Numbered from the stretch's first letter, positions 41,118 through 52,884 are shown. The stretch: DNA of 64,000 nt from Lichenicola sp050954785 (GCA_050954785.1 JBPBQO010000156.1:1-64000); one strand, 5' to 3'. Notes: a model not told the origin generated them from the sequence alone. Translations and numbers: made by a program.

Positions 41118-41342
41118 TCAGACGAACAGGATGATGAAGGCGATGACCAGCGCATACAGGGCGACCGCTTCCGTCAGCGCGAAGCCCAAGATGCCGAGGC
41201 CGAACACATGCGGGCGGGCAGCGGGATTGCGGCCAATGGCGCTGACCAGGGCAGCGAAGATGTTGCCGATACCGACGCCGACGCCGCCAAGAGCAATCAC
41301 GGCGAGACCAGCGCCAATGTAACGTGCAGCAGCGAGATCCAT
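41118..41342 (-). CDS. atpE: ATP synthase F0 subunit c
   Basis: This is the rotor ring subunit. The 74-residue double-helix protein has the Gly-rich first helix (GLAVIALGGVGVGIGNIFAAL), the polar loop RNPAARP, and the proton-carrying Glu58 in GFALTEAVALYALV. It lies between atpB and b' on the minus strand. Confidence 0.96.
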   Translation of the reverse strand: MDLAAARYIGAGLAVIALGGVGVGIGNIFAALVSAIGRNPAARPHVFGLGILGFALTEAVALYALVIAFIILFV

Positions 41343-41416
41343 GGGAGAAGTCCTTGTCTACGGAGGAACAGATTAAGAAAGAGATCGAGGTCGTAGGCAG
41401 TCGAGGTTTCAGGGCC

Positions 41417-42166
41417 TCAGTGCGCGACAGCCTCGCGCAGGTAGATGCAGGTGAGGATCGCGAACACGTAGGCCTGCAGGCCGCCGACCAGCAGCTCGAG
41501 TGCCATCAGTGCCACGTTGATCGCCAGCGGGGCGATCCCGAGCACCGGGCCGATGAAGTGGATCCCGCCGAGCATGATGGTAAAGGCCGCGAACATCTCG
41601 AACATCACGTGCCCGGCCATCATGTTAGCGAACAGTCGGACGGACAGGCTGACCGGGCGCGACAGGTAGGACAGGATCTCGATCGGCACCAGCAACGGTG
41701 CCAAAGCGATCGGCGCGCCCTCCGGCATGAAGTGGCCGAAGAACTTGAACCCCTGCTCGCGCAAAGCCACCACCAGGCCGACCACGAACACCAGGATCGA
41801 AAGGCCCGCAGTCACCGCAATATGGCTGGTGAAGGCGAACGAGCCGGGAATCAGGCCGATATAGTTGCCCACCAGGATGAAGGCGAACAGCGTGAAGATG
41901 AACGGAAAGAAGCGCCGTCCCTCGTGCCCGATCTGATCGGTCGCCATGGTGTAGATGAAGTCGTAAAGGATTTCGGCAGCAGCCTGCAGCCGGCCGGGCA
42001 CCAGGGCACGTGGCCGCATCCCGATATAAAGCAGGGCGAGGATCAGCAGCGCCGCAACAACCATCGCGAGGTTGGACTGGCTGAAGCGTAGGGAAGCGCC
42101 GAGCGAACCCAGAACCGGATGCAGCTCGAACTGACCGAGCGCGTCAATGGAATGTCCGCCGGCCAA
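41417..42166 (-). CDS. atpB: ATP synthase F0 subunit a
   Basis: This is the static proton channel of F0. The 249-residue membrane protein shows SLSVRLFANMMAGHVMF, which carries the essential Arg, and the C-terminal ALMALELLVGGLQAYVFAILTCIYLREA. It lies 74 bases before atpE and 73 bases after the I gene on the minus strand. Confidence 0.95.
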   Translation of the reverse strand: MAGGHSIDALGQFELHPVLGSLGASLRFSQSNLAMVVAALLILALLYIGMRPRALVPGRLQAAAEILYDFIYTMATDQIGHEGRRFFPFIFTLFAFILVGNYIGLIPGSFAFTSHIAVTAGLSILVFVVGLVVALREQGFKFFGHFMPEGAPIALAPLLVPIEILSYLSRPVSLSVRLFANMMAGHVMFEMFAAFTIMLGGIHFIGPVLGIAPLAINVALMALELLVGGLQAYVFAILTCIYLREAVAH

Positions 42167-42239
42167 GACTTGTTCTCCCCGTTTCCCGACGACCCTGGTC
42201 AGCGAGCTCGCTGATTATCCGGGTCGATTGTCGTTCTGC

Positions 42240-42560
42240 CTAGCTCTTCCGGCCAGGTAGTGGCGGCGGCGCAACAAGACGCCACACATTGATGATTCCG
42301 GCCACGCCACCCAGGAATACGAACAGGATCAGAAACAGCGGCTTGGTTCGCAGGAAGTGATCCAGTCCCCAGCCAATGGCGAGGCCGACCAGAAGTGCCG
42401 AAACGAGTTCGACGCCGACCCGGAAGAACACCGCCATGGCGGAGGCATCGGGCAGGTTCTGGTCCAGCTTAGGAGGCACAGGGTCCAGGCCTTGCCTGTG
42501 ACGCGCCTCCTGCAACCGCTGGTCGAAGGACTTCCCGGAGTTGGCCGTATCCTTATCCAT
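42240..42560 (-). CDS. atpI: ATP synthase assembly protein I (AtpI)
   Basis: This is a 106-residue two-helix protein that helps assemble the c-ring. It has a polar N-terminus (FDQRLQEARHRQGLDPVPPK), helix 1 (ALLVGLAIGWGLDHFLRTKP) and helix 2 (LFLILFVFLGGVAGIINVWRL). The ATG at 42560 was chosen because a strong AGGAGG lies 9 bases before it; an upstream reading adds 11 residues without that support. It is the first gene of the F0 operon. Confidence 0.88.
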   Translation of the reverse strand: MDKDTANSGKSFDQRLQEARHRQGLDPVPPKLDQNLPDASAMAVFFRVGVELVSALLVGLAIGWGLDHFLRTKPLFLILFVFLGGVAGIINVWRLVAPPPLPGRKS

Positions 42561-42653
42561 CGATCGCACCTCCTGACGGGCGCACCGGGTCACTACCGGT
42601 GGTGCAATGACCTGTCAAGGAAGCAGTCCGCGCATGAAACGCCTATTTCCTGG

Positions 42654-44141
42654 TCAGTAGGATGCCGGCTTTCCAGGGCCGGAAGTTCCGGGCGCCGGCG
42701 ATGCCCGCGAAGGCCCTGCGACCGACTTCAAAGACACGTCCTTGAACAACGCCTCGCCGATGAAGCTGCCGGGTATCGTTCCGGTGCCGGGCGGACAGGC
42801 GAACAAGCCGCTGCCGACGTGGGTCGCATACTGGTTCAACAGGTCGAGCTTCGACATCTTGTCGTAGATGTGCACGAAACCGGCCCGGGGATCGCGCTGG
42901 TAGCACATGAAGAACAGCCCGGCATCGTATTGCAGCCCCTGCCGCCAGGGCGGCCAACGCTCGGCCACGAAACTCAACCCATCATTATAAGAGTAGGAGC
43001 GCCGCAGGATTTCCGCGCCGCCGTTCGCACCGGCCGAGGCCAGCCGGACATGCGCGTTCTCGGCGATGATCGGGTTGCCGTCCTGGTCGACGGCATCCAG
43101 ATCGATCGGATCGAACTCGCCCTTACCGGTGAGCGGAGCGCCCGACTGCTTGCGCCGGCCGAACACCTCTTCCTGGAACGACAGGTCGGTGCGATCCCAA
43201 TGTTCGAGAAAGATGCGAATGCGGCGTGCCACGACGTAGCTGCCGCCGCGCATCCAGTCCGGGCCTTCGCTGCCGACCCAGACCACATCGTCGGCGGTTC
43301 CCGGCTTGAAGCTCTTGCCGCCGACGACCGCATGCACCTGGTTCGGCCGGGTCGAGATCGGGTTCTGGGTGCCGTCCTTGAAGCCCATCAGGTTGCGCGG
43401 CGTATCCTCGGCGGCGAACTGGGCATTGTAGCCGTTCTGAATCCAGCGGAGTTGAGCCGTTCCGTCGGCGATGCGGGCCAACTGACGTACGGCATGAAAC
43501 GCCACCTGCGGATCGTCAGCGCAGGCCTGGATGGACAGGTCGCCACCGGTGTTGCCGGGCACGAGCTGGTCGCCGTTGAAATGCGGCAGGTCGATCAGCT
43601 CGGCCGGACGCCTGGCACGCAAACCATAACGGTCGTGCCCATCTTTTTCGAACAGCCCGGGCCCGAAGCCGAAAGTCAGGGTCAGGCGGGCCGGCCCCAG
43701 CCCGACCGCATCGCCGCTATCCCCGGGCGGCTTGTCGGGGTCGCCATCGAGCGATGCAACGGTCTGGCCCCGGCTCAGGCGACGTGCGGCCTCGGTCCAG
43801 AGCTTGAGTAGCCTGACCACCGACGGACCGTCCTCGGTCACCAGGTCAAGCACGACGAAGCAGGTATGGTTCTGCAACGGCGTCAGGATGCCGCCCTGAT
43901 GCGGACCATCGAACGCCTCGACGATGCTGCGCGACGGGCCACGGCTGTCGGGGGTGATGCCTTTCGCCAGCTCGGCCGGACGCGGCAGCGGCGCGGATGT
44001 CGCGCGCGCTCCGGAGAACGGGCAGACCGCGCCTGCGACCGCCAGGCTGCCGGCTCCCCTCAGGAAGGCGCGACGCGATGCTGCCGTATCCGTGCCGTCA
44101 CCGTCGGTCTGGTTGCTGCCGGTCTCGTCTTTCAACGCCAT
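42654..44141 (-). CDS. efeB: Tat-exported DyP-type peroxidase / deferrochelatase EfeB
   Basis: This is a 495-residue heme peroxidase of the EfeB type that can extract iron from heme in the periplasm. The N-terminal Tat signal SRRAFLRGAGSLAVAGAV is followed by the mature domain. Markers are the distal GFKDGTQNP motif, the proximal heme His in AENAHVRLA, and the Arg in LRRSYSYNDGLSF. It follows a beta-propeller gene by 26 bases, behind a Fur-like box. efeU and efeO are not in the window. The C-terminus is extended with a Pro/Gly/Ser tail. Confidence 0.92.
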   Translation of the reverse strand: MALKDETGSNQTDGDGTDTAASRRAFLRGAGSLAVAGAVCPFSGARATSAPLPRPAELAKGITPDSRGPSRSIVEAFDGPHQGGILTPLQNHTCFVVLDLVTEDGPSVVRLLKLWTEAARRLSRGQTVASLDGDPDKPPGDSGDAVGLGPARLTLTFGFGPGLFEKDGHDRYGLRARRPAELIDLPHFNGDQLVPGNTGGDLSIQACADDPQVAFHAVRQLARIADGTAQLRWIQNGYNAQFAAEDTPRNLMGFKDGTQNPISTRPNQVHAVVGGKSFKPGTADDVVWVGSEGPDWMRGGSYVVARRIRIFLEHWDRTDLSFQEEVFGRRKQSGAPLTGKGEFDPIDLDAVDQDGNPIIAENAHVRLASAGANGGAEILRRSYSYNDGLSFVAERWPPWRQGLQYDAGLFFMCYQRDPRAGFVHIYDKMSKLDLLNQYATHVGSGLFACPPGTGTIPGSFIGEALFKDVSLKSVAGPSRASPAPGTSGPGKPASY

Positions 44142-44167
44142 CCGATCCTCGAAGCCTGCCCTGAGCC

Positions 44168-45343
44168 TTAGTGCGCCAGGACGAGCGTGTTCATGTCGTC
44201 CTCTACATAATAGAAGCCGTCGCCTTTTGGAGTGATGGCGAGCCCGAACAGGTCGCCGCTACCGGGAGGCTGCTGCGCCTTATCGACATCGACCCACTGG
44301 GCGCCGACCTGCCTGCGCGCGATCGGGTCGATCTCGACCACCTGCCCGTTGAGCCCATTGGCCACCAGCAGGTTGCCGTTCGGCGCATTGACCAGCGCCA
44401 GCGGCCGCTTGAGCAGCCCATCCCTGGTGATCTCGGTTCCGGTTCCGGCGCTGTCGGTCCGGGTCAGCGCATCGGGGATGCCGACGATCCGGTTGCCGAT
44501 CGCGTCCGAGACATAGATCGAGCCCTTGGGCCCGAGGGCGATCCCGGTCGGCCCGATGATGAACACGCTCTTGTCCGCCGCCTCGCCGAACCCGTCCGCC
44601 ACCACGGTCATGCCGGTGACGTGCGGCTTGCCGCCATCCGGGATCTGCAATGCGACCCGTACCACGGTCGCCTTGCTGACGATCGGTGCAGCACCAGCCG
44701 GCGGCGCTCCGACACCGAACCCGGTGTTGCTGATGAACAAGGTGGCGCTATCGCCCTTGTCGATGATCGCCATGTTGCCCCATGGCCCGTTGATTTTCGG
44801 GCTGGTCCATACGTCGGCGAGCTTGCCCTGGCTGTCGAACAGGATCAGGCAACCATCGCCCTTGGTCGCGGTGGTGCCGTCGGTGCTCGGCAGGCTGCCG
44901 ATGATCACCCAGCCGCTTTTCAGCACGACAAGGGCTGTGGTCAAGCCGACGCCGCCCGGGCACTTGTCGAGCTTCTGCGGCACCGAGGCGAACAGCGAGA
45001 TCGTTTGCGTGGCCGGATCGACCTGCACGATGGTGGTGCCGAGACCCTGAAGGTTGCCGGAACTATTGAAATTCCCGACCAGCACCTGGTCCTTGACCAG
45101 ACGTCCCTTGGTGACCGGCGAGACGAACACCGCATAGGGATTCTGGTCGCCGTTCGCCGGCACGGTCGAGGCGACGGTCGTGTGGTGCTTGAACCGGGAT
45201 AGGAACGACGGCGCATCTATTGCCATGGCCGGCTTGGAGGCCGGGACCACCGCCATGCCGATACCGAGGAGAGCGGCCGGAAGCACGGCGTTCCCCAGCA
45301 ACGCGAGCAGCCTTGCCGGCATCGGCCGTTGAGAATGGGTCAT
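44168..45343 (-). CDS. Exported NHL/beta-propeller protein in an iron-type operon
   Basis: This is a 391-residue protein with an N-terminal signal (LLALLGNAVLPAALLGIGMA) and several NHL-like propeller blades, e.g. GPTGIALGPKGSIYVSDAIGNR and LVNAPNGNLLVANGLNGQVVEID, ending LFGLAITPKGDGFYYVEDDM. The ligand and role are unknown. The gene is followed after 26 bases by efeB on the same strand. A 7-1-7 Fur-like palindrome lies 43 bases upstream, so an iron role is inferred. It is divergent from an OprB-type porin. Confidence 0.8.
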   Translation of the reverse strand: MTHSQRPMPARLLALLGNAVLPAALLGIGMAVVPASKPAMAIDAPSFLSRFKHHTTVASTVPANGDQNPYAVFVSPVTKGRLVKDQVLVGNFNSSGNLQGLGTTIVQVDPATQTISLFASVPQKLDKCPGGVGLTTALVVLKSGWVIIGSLPSTDGTTATKGDGCLILFDSQGKLADVWTSPKINGPWGNMAIIDKGDSATLFISNTGFGVGAPPAGAAPIVSKATVVRVALQIPDGGKPHVTGMTVVADGFGEAADKSVFIIGPTGIALGPKGSIYVSDAIGNRIVGIPDALTRTDSAGTGTEITRDGLLKRPLALVNAPNGNLLVANGLNGQVVEIDPIARRQVGAQWVDVDKAQQPPGSGDLFGLAITPKGDGFYYVEDDMNTLVLAH

Positions 45344-45385
45344 CGAAAGCCTCCGCCGGACCCTCTACAGGTCAAGATCCGATAA

Positions 45386-45400
45386 TGCAAATCATTTGCA
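45386..45400. promoter_or_regulatory. Fur-like operator (7-1-7 palindrome)
   Basis: TGCAAATCATTTGCA is a perfect inverted repeat of two 7-base arms around one base, the layout of Fur-family sites. It sits 43 bases upstream of the propeller-efeB operon and about 150 bases from the divergent porin start. An alphaproteobacterial Fur, Mur or related regulator is the likely binder; this is inference. Confidence 0.7.
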
Positions 45401-45549
45401 ACACGGCGATGTAGAGGTCTAGCTATAGGGGGTCAACTGGTTTCCGCCCTGCACGACGGATAGCCGGGCTGGAAGAAATCAATAACCTGCGTGTTGTCGC
45501 TGGTGACGATGGTCCGAATTCAGGTCTGTATCGGCTCGAAAGAATTTCC

Positions 45550-47016
45550 ATGACTGACTGCAGAGCCCAACGCCAATTCCGACATGCCCGGGCCACGCTT
45601 TTCGGGTGCATACTGCTTGCCGGCGCCGCTTCGGCTGCCGATGCGCAGGATGCCGCGTCCCTGCCCGCAACGCCCGACCAGCCGGCGAACGATACCGCTA
45701 CGACCCCGGAACCGCCGGGTGCATCGGCGCTGAAGGGCGACCTGATGACACGCGGCGCGCTGCTCGGCGACCCATGGGGCATCCGCTCCACCCTGATCGC
45801 GCATGGCGTGAGCATCGGTCTCACCGAGACCAGCGAAGGTCTCGGCAACGCAACCGGTGGCGTGCAACGCGGTGCGATCTACGAAGGGCTGGCGGCGGCC
45901 ACGCTCGGCATCGATACCGGCAAGCTGCTGGGACTGGACGGCGGCACCATCAGCATCAGCGCCTATCAGGTGCATGGGCGCGGCCTCAGCGCCAACACCC
46001 TCGACAACCTCAGCACCGTCAGCTCGATCGAGGCCGACCGATCGCTTCGGCTGTTCGAGGCCTGGTACGAGCAGTCGCTGTTCAATGGGAAGGCAGCCAT
46101 CCGGATCGGCCAGCAGGCAGCCGACCAGGAGTTCCTGATCAGCCAGTACGGCACCCTGTTCATCAACTCGCAGTTCGGGTGGCCGACGCTCCCGGGTGTC
46201 GACCTGCCGTCCGGTGCCAACGCCTATCCGCTCGGGACGCCGGGCGTGCGGCTGAAGCTGCAGCCGACCGATGCACTGACCGCACTTGTCGCGGTCTATA
46301 ATGGCGACCCGGCCGGCAAGGGCACCGGCGACCCGCAGATCCGGGATGCAGGCGGCACCGGCTTCGATCTCGATGACGGCGTGTTCGTCATCGGCGAGCT
46401 GCAACTGGCGATCGACCAGGGCAAGGATCAGCACGGCCTGCCGGGAACGTACAAGATCGGCACCTACTACAACTCGAACGCGTTCGGCGATCAGGAGACC
46501 GATAACCAGGGACGTTCGCTGGCCGATCCGGACAGCGACGGCAACGCGCTGCTGCATCGCCGGGACTGGGGCATCTATGCGGTCATGGACCAGTTGCTCT
46601 GGCAGCACGGCAATGGCGCCGACAAGGGTATCGGACTGTTCGGCCGGATCGTCGGCACGCGCGGCGACCGCAACCTCGTCTCGCTCTACGTGGAGGGCGG
46701 CCTGAGCTGGAAGGGCGTGCTCCCCAGCCGTCCGGACGATTCCCTGGGGATGGCGGTCGGCTATACGCAGATCAGCGGACGGGCGCGGCAACTGGATCGC
46801 GACACCGCATTCTTTTCGGGCGAGGCCTATCCTGTACGCGACGCCGAGACGGTCATCGAGCTGACCTATCAGGCGCCGGTCACGCCCTGGCTATCGCTGC
46901 AGCCCGACGCGCAATACGTGATCCATCCAGGCGGCGGCCTGCCCGATCCGGACGATGCCGGTCGCCGGATCGGCGACGAAGCGGTGTTCGGACTGCGCGC
47001 GACGATCGCTTTTTGA
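45550..47016 (+). CDS. OprB-type carbohydrate-selective porin
   Basis: This is a 488-residue outer-membrane beta-barrel protein of the OprB family, which lets sugars into the periplasm. Signal peptide (LFGCILLAGAASAADAQ), then the N-terminal family segment LLGDPWGIRSTLIAHGVSIG, repeated barrel strands and the C-terminal Phe (FGLRATIAF). The VRLKLQPTDALTALVAVYNGD block is typical. The ribosome-binding site is weak. It is divergent from the iron-type operon and convergent with gcvP, with a repeat between. Confidence 0.88.
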   Translation: MTDCRAQRQFRHARATLFGCILLAGAASAADAQDAASLPATPDQPANDTATTPEPPGASALKGDLMTRGALLGDPWGIRSTLIAHGVSIGLTETSEGLGNATGGVQRGAIYEGLAAATLGIDTGKLLGLDGGTISISAYQVHGRGLSANTLDNLSTVSSIEADRSLRLFEAWYEQSLFNGKAAIRIGQQAADQEFLISQYGTLFINSQFGWPTLPGVDLPSGANAYPLGTPGVRLKLQPTDALTALVAVYNGDPAGKGTGDPQIRDAGGTGFDLDDGVFVIGELQLAIDQGKDQHGLPGTYKIGTYYNSNAFGDQETDNQGRSLADPDSDGNALLHRRDWGIYAVMDQLLWQHGNGADKGIGLFGRIVGTRGDRNLVSLYVEGGLSWKGVLPSRPDDSLGMAVGYTQISGRARQLDRDTAFFSGEAYPVRDAETVIELTYQAPVTPWLSLQPDAQYVIHPGGGLPDPDDAGRRIGDEAVFGLRATIAF

Positions 47017-47063
47017 AGAAGGCCAAAAGCGCTGCCCTTTGGAGACATCTTGCATAAACAAAC

Positions 47064-47109
47064 GGATTCTCAAGGCGAGCCTTGAGCGGGTCCAGGGCAG
47101 AGCCCTGAC
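47064..47109. repeat. Two-hairpin GC-rich repeat, copy B
   Basis: CTCAAGGC pairs with GCCTTGAG over a 2-base centre; after CGGGTC the second stem is CAGGGC with GCCCTG. It lies between the convergent porin and gcvP stops and may act as a two-way terminator. It has the same order of stems as copy A at 39132-39183. Confidence 0.6.
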
Positions 47110-47111
47110 CT

Positions 47112-50027
<2,916 letters not shown>

Positions 50028-50038
50028 CGCAGACCCAC

Positions 50039-51262
50039 TCAGCGCTTGTAGGTTGAGGATACGAAAGGCATCGGGCAGACCGTCACCGGAATGTGGCGAC
50101 CGCGCAGCTCGGCCACCAGGGCGGTTCCGGGCTGGGCAAGTGCTGTCTGCACATAGCCCATCGCGACCGGCGCCTGCAGACTCGGACCGAACGCGCCGGA
50201 GCTCACATTGCCGATCGGCTCGCTAAGATCAGACGGAGAGAACAGCTTCGCGCCGGTGCGCAAAGGCGCGCGCCCCTCCGGCTGCAGCCCGACCCGGCGC
50301 GACGCGGTGCCGTCGACGAGCTGGCGCAGGATCAGGTCCGCGCCAGGAAAGCCGCCCGCCCGGGCGCCGCCGAAGCGACGGGATTTCTGGATCGCCCAGT
50401 CCAGGGCAGCCTCGATCGGCGTCGTGGTGAGATCGAGATCGTTCCCGTACAGGCACAGGCCGGCCTCGAGCCGCAAGCTGTCGCGCGCGCCAAGCCCGAT
50501 CGGCAACACGCCCGGCTGGGACAACAACAACCGCACGATCAGGTCGGCCTGGTCTGCCGGCATGCCGATTTCGTAGCCATCCTCGCCGGTATAGCCGGAC
50601 CGGGACACGGTGCAGGCGTGGCCCTCGATCATGACCGTCCGCGCATCCATGAAGCGCATGCCGGCAACGTCCGGTGCCAGCGCCGACAAGGCAGCCTCGG
50701 CACCCGGACCCTGCAGCGCCACCAGGGCGCGGTCGAACTGGGTGTCGATCACACAGACATCGTCGATGTTGTGCTGGAGATGGGCCAGGTCGGCCAGCTT
50801 GCAGCTCGCGTTCACGACCAGGAACAGATGATCGCCCATGTTGGCGACCATCAGATCGTCCATGATGCCGCCTGCCTGGTTGGTGAACAGCGCGTACCGC
50901 TGGCGCCCGACCGCCAACGACGCGATATCGGCCGGGACCAGGCGTTCAAGAGCCAGCGCCGCATCGCGCAGCACGCCCGACCGCGCACGCAACGTGATCT
51001 GGCCCATGTGCGACACATCGAACAATCCGCACGAGCTGCGTGTGTGCAGATGCTCGGTCATGATGCCGGTGCTGTACTGCAACGGCATGCTGTAGCCGGC
51101 GAACGGAACCATCCGGGCACCGAGTTCGACATGCAGCGCATAGAGCGGCGTGCGCAGGATCGTTTCGACGCCAGCCGTATGCCCGACGATGACCTCCTGG
51201 ATGTCCTCGTGCGTGCTTACTGGCACGTTTCCTGGCACGTTTCCTGGCACGTCCCCTGGCAT
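50039..51262 (-). CDS. gcvT: Aminomethyltransferase, glycine cleavage T protein
   Basis: GcvT moves the one-carbon unit from the H protein to tetrahydrofolate. The 407-residue product has the family block TPLYALHVELGARMVPFAGYSMPLQY and GLFDVSHMGQI, plus RSGYTGEDGYEIG. The start region is odd: four 12-base units of the form CCAGGAAACGTG run from 51262 inward, giving MPGDVPGNVPGNVP, and each copy holds an AGGA or GGGG and a GTG. Conserved residues begin only at about residue 38. It is 2 bases after glyA and 11 before gcvP. The true start could be any of the GTG codons. Confidence 0.94.
   Translation of the reverse strand: MPGDVPGNVPGNVPVSTHEDIQEVIVGHTAGVETILRTPLYALHVELGARMVPFAGYSMPLQYSTGIMTEHLHTRSSCGLFDVSHMGQITLRARSGVLRDAALALERLVPADIASLAVGRQRYALFTNQAGGIMDDLMVANMGDHLFLVVNASCKLADLAHLQHNIDDVCVIDTQFDRALVALQGPGAEAALSALAPDVAGMRFMDARTVMIEGHACTVSRSGYTGEDGYEIGMPADQADLIVRLLLSQPGVLPIGLGARDSLRLEAGLCLYGNDLDLTTTPIEAALDWAIQKSRRFGGARAGGFPGADLILRQLVDGTASRRVGLQPEGRAPLRTGAKLFSPSDLSEPIGNVSSGAFGPSLQAPVAMGYVQTALAQPGTALVAELRGRHIPVTVCPMPFVSSTYKR
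51215..51262. repeat. Tandem 12-base repeat at the gcvT start
   Basis: On the minus strand the unit CCAGGAAACGTG occurs four times in a row with small changes (GGGGACGTG in the first, GTAAGCACG in the last). The first begins two bases into the first codon. Every unit carries an AGGA-like sequence followed by a GTG start-type codon. Confidence 0.8.
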
Positions 51263-51264
51263 GA

Positions 51265-52536
51265 TCAGGCTGCTCGATACAGCGGGAAGCGGGCGCAGAG
51301 TGCCTCGACATCGGTGCGGGCAGCAGTCTCCGCGACGCCGTTATCGTCCGGATTGGCAACCAGACCATCCAGCACATCGGCGATCAGGGTGGCCACCTGC
51401 TGGAACTCGACCTCGCGGAAGCCACGGGTGGTGGCGGCCGGGGAGCCCAGCCGGATGCCGCTGGTCTGCGCCGGCGGCAGCGGATCATAGGGAATGCCGT
51501 TCTTGTTGCAGGTAAGCCCGGCCCGCTCCAGCGTCGCCTCGGCAGCCTTGCCGGTCAGGCCGGTGCGGCGCAGGTCGAGCAGGACCAAGTGCGTGTCGGT
51601 ACCGCCGGTGACCAGGTCATGGCCCCGCGCGATCAGGCCTTCGCCGAGCGCCTTGGCGTTCGCCACCACCTGCGCCGCGTAATCCCTGAAGTCCGGACGC
51701 AGAGCCTCGCCGAACGCGACCGCCTTGGCGGCGATCACATGCATCAGCGGACCGCCCTGCATGCCGGGGAACACCGCGGAGTTGAACTTCTTGGCCAGCG
51801 CCTCGTCGTTGGTGAGGATCATGCCGCCGCGCGGACCGCGCAGAGTTTTATGCGTGGTCGTGGTGGCGACGTGGGCGTGCGGGAACGGACTCGGATGAAC
51901 CCCGCCCGCCACCAGTCCGGCAAAATGCGCCATGTCCACCATCAGCAGCGCACCGACCTCGTCGGCAATGGCGCGGAAGCGGGCGAAGTCGATCTGCCGC
52001 GGGATCGCCGAGCCGCCGGCGATGATCAGCTTCGGGCGATGCTCGCGCGCCAGCCGACCGACTTCCTCGTAATCGAGCAGGCCGTCCTGGCGGCGGACGC
52101 CATATTGGATCGCCTGGAACCACTTGCCGGACAAGGTCGGCTTGGCGCCATGCGTCAGGTGGCCGCCGGCGTCCAGCGACATGCCGAGAATGACGTCGCC
52201 CGGCTTCACCAGCGCCATCAACACGGCGGCATTGGCCTGCGCGCCCGAATGCGGCTGCACGTTGGCGAAGCCGCAGCCGAACAGCCGGGTCGCCCGCTCG
52301 ATCGCCGCGGTCTCGACCACATCCATCTGTGCGCAGCCACCGTAGTAGCGGCGGCCGGGATAGCCCTCGGCATACTTGTTGGTCAGCACCGAACCCTGGG
52401 CCGCCAGCACCGCCGGCGAGACGATGTTCTCGCTCGCAATGAGCTCGATGCCCTCGTCCTGCCGCCGCATCTCGGCTGCCAGCGCATTGGCGATCAACGG
52501 ATCGTCCGAGAGGACACGGTTGAAGAATTCGGACAT
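51265..52536 (-). CDS. glyA: Serine hydroxymethyltransferase
   Basis: GlyA converts serine and tetrahydrofolate to glycine and methylene-tetrahydrofolate. The 423-residue product has ELIASENIVSPAVLAAQGSV near the N-terminus, YPGRRYYGGC, and TTTTHKTLRGPRGG with the PLP-binding Lys. The ATG at 52536 was chosen over a TTG 18 bases upstream because the enzyme family starts near MSEFFNRVL. It is the first gene of glyA-gcvT-gcvP and stands behind a tandem glycine riboswitch. Confidence 0.96.
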   Translation of the reverse strand: MSEFFNRVLSDDPLIANALAAEMRRQDEGIELIASENIVSPAVLAAQGSVLTNKYAEGYPGRRYYGGCAQMDVVETAAIERATRLFGCGFANVQPHSGAQANAAVLMALVKPGDVILGMSLDAGGHLTHGAKPTLSGKWFQAIQYGVRRQDGLLDYEEVGRLAREHRPKLIIAGGSAIPRQIDFARFRAIADEVGALLMVDMAHFAGLVAGGVHPSPFPHAHVATTTTHKTLRGPRGGMILTNDEALAKKFNSAVFPGMQGGPLMHVIAAKAVAFGEALRPDFRDYAAQVVANAKALGEGLIARGHDLVTGGTDTHLVLLDLRRTGLTGKAAEATLERAGLTCNKNGIPYDPLPPAQTSGIRLGSPAATTRGFREVEFQQVATLIADVLDGLVANPDDNGVAETAARTDVEALCARFPLYRAA

Positions 52537-52550
52537 CGGTTCGGGTCCTC

Positions 52551-52685
52551 TCAATAATCGGAATTGGATAGCGTCGATCCGCCAACGCCCGAAATCCGGG
52601 CAAGGCGGCGATCGATGGACCGGATGCCACCGGGCAGGGCATGCCAGGCTTCGGTCAGGCAGATATCGGTGTGAGCATAGGTCAT
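52551..52685 (-). CDS. Possible 44-residue leader ORF between riboswitch and glyA
   Basis: A short frame (begins MTYAHTDICLTEAWHALPGG, ends GGSTLSNSDY) opens with ATG 35 bases after the riboswitch, preceded by a G-rich GGGGG. Its TGA stop ends 14 bases before the glyA start, at the glyA ribosome-binding region, so translation of it could affect glyA. No family was recognised. It may be a chance frame. Confidence 0.35.
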   Translation of the reverse strand: MTYAHTDICLTEAWHALPGGIRSIDRRLARISGVGGSTLSNSDY

Positions 52686-52720
52686 GGCGCCCCCATGAGC
52701 CGGAAATTCCGACCCGTTGC

Positions 52721-52884
52721 GCCCCTTCTGTCTCTTATGCCTGAGATCGTTATCCCGTCGGCGGGCGCCATCCTCGCAGATGCGGGGCGCCTCTTTCCAG
52801 AAGTTCGAGCTGAGCGGTCCATTTGCCTGAGAGTTTCCGGGGCGGTTGCTCCTTCGGCGCCGGCTCTCACCGGTCTCTCCCACA
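52721..52884 (-). promoter_or_regulatory. Tandem glycine riboswitch
   Basis: On the minus strand the RNA shows GGGAGAGACC, GCCGAAGGAGCAA, GGAAACTCTCAGGCA and GGACCG for the first aptamer. After TCTGGAAAGAGGCG comes the second, with GCCGACGGGATAACGATCTC and AGGCATAAGAGACAGA. Two aptamers in series are typical of glycine riboswitches. It lies upstream of glyA, so glycine would control glyA-gcvT-gcvP. The platform is not obvious. Confidence 0.93.
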
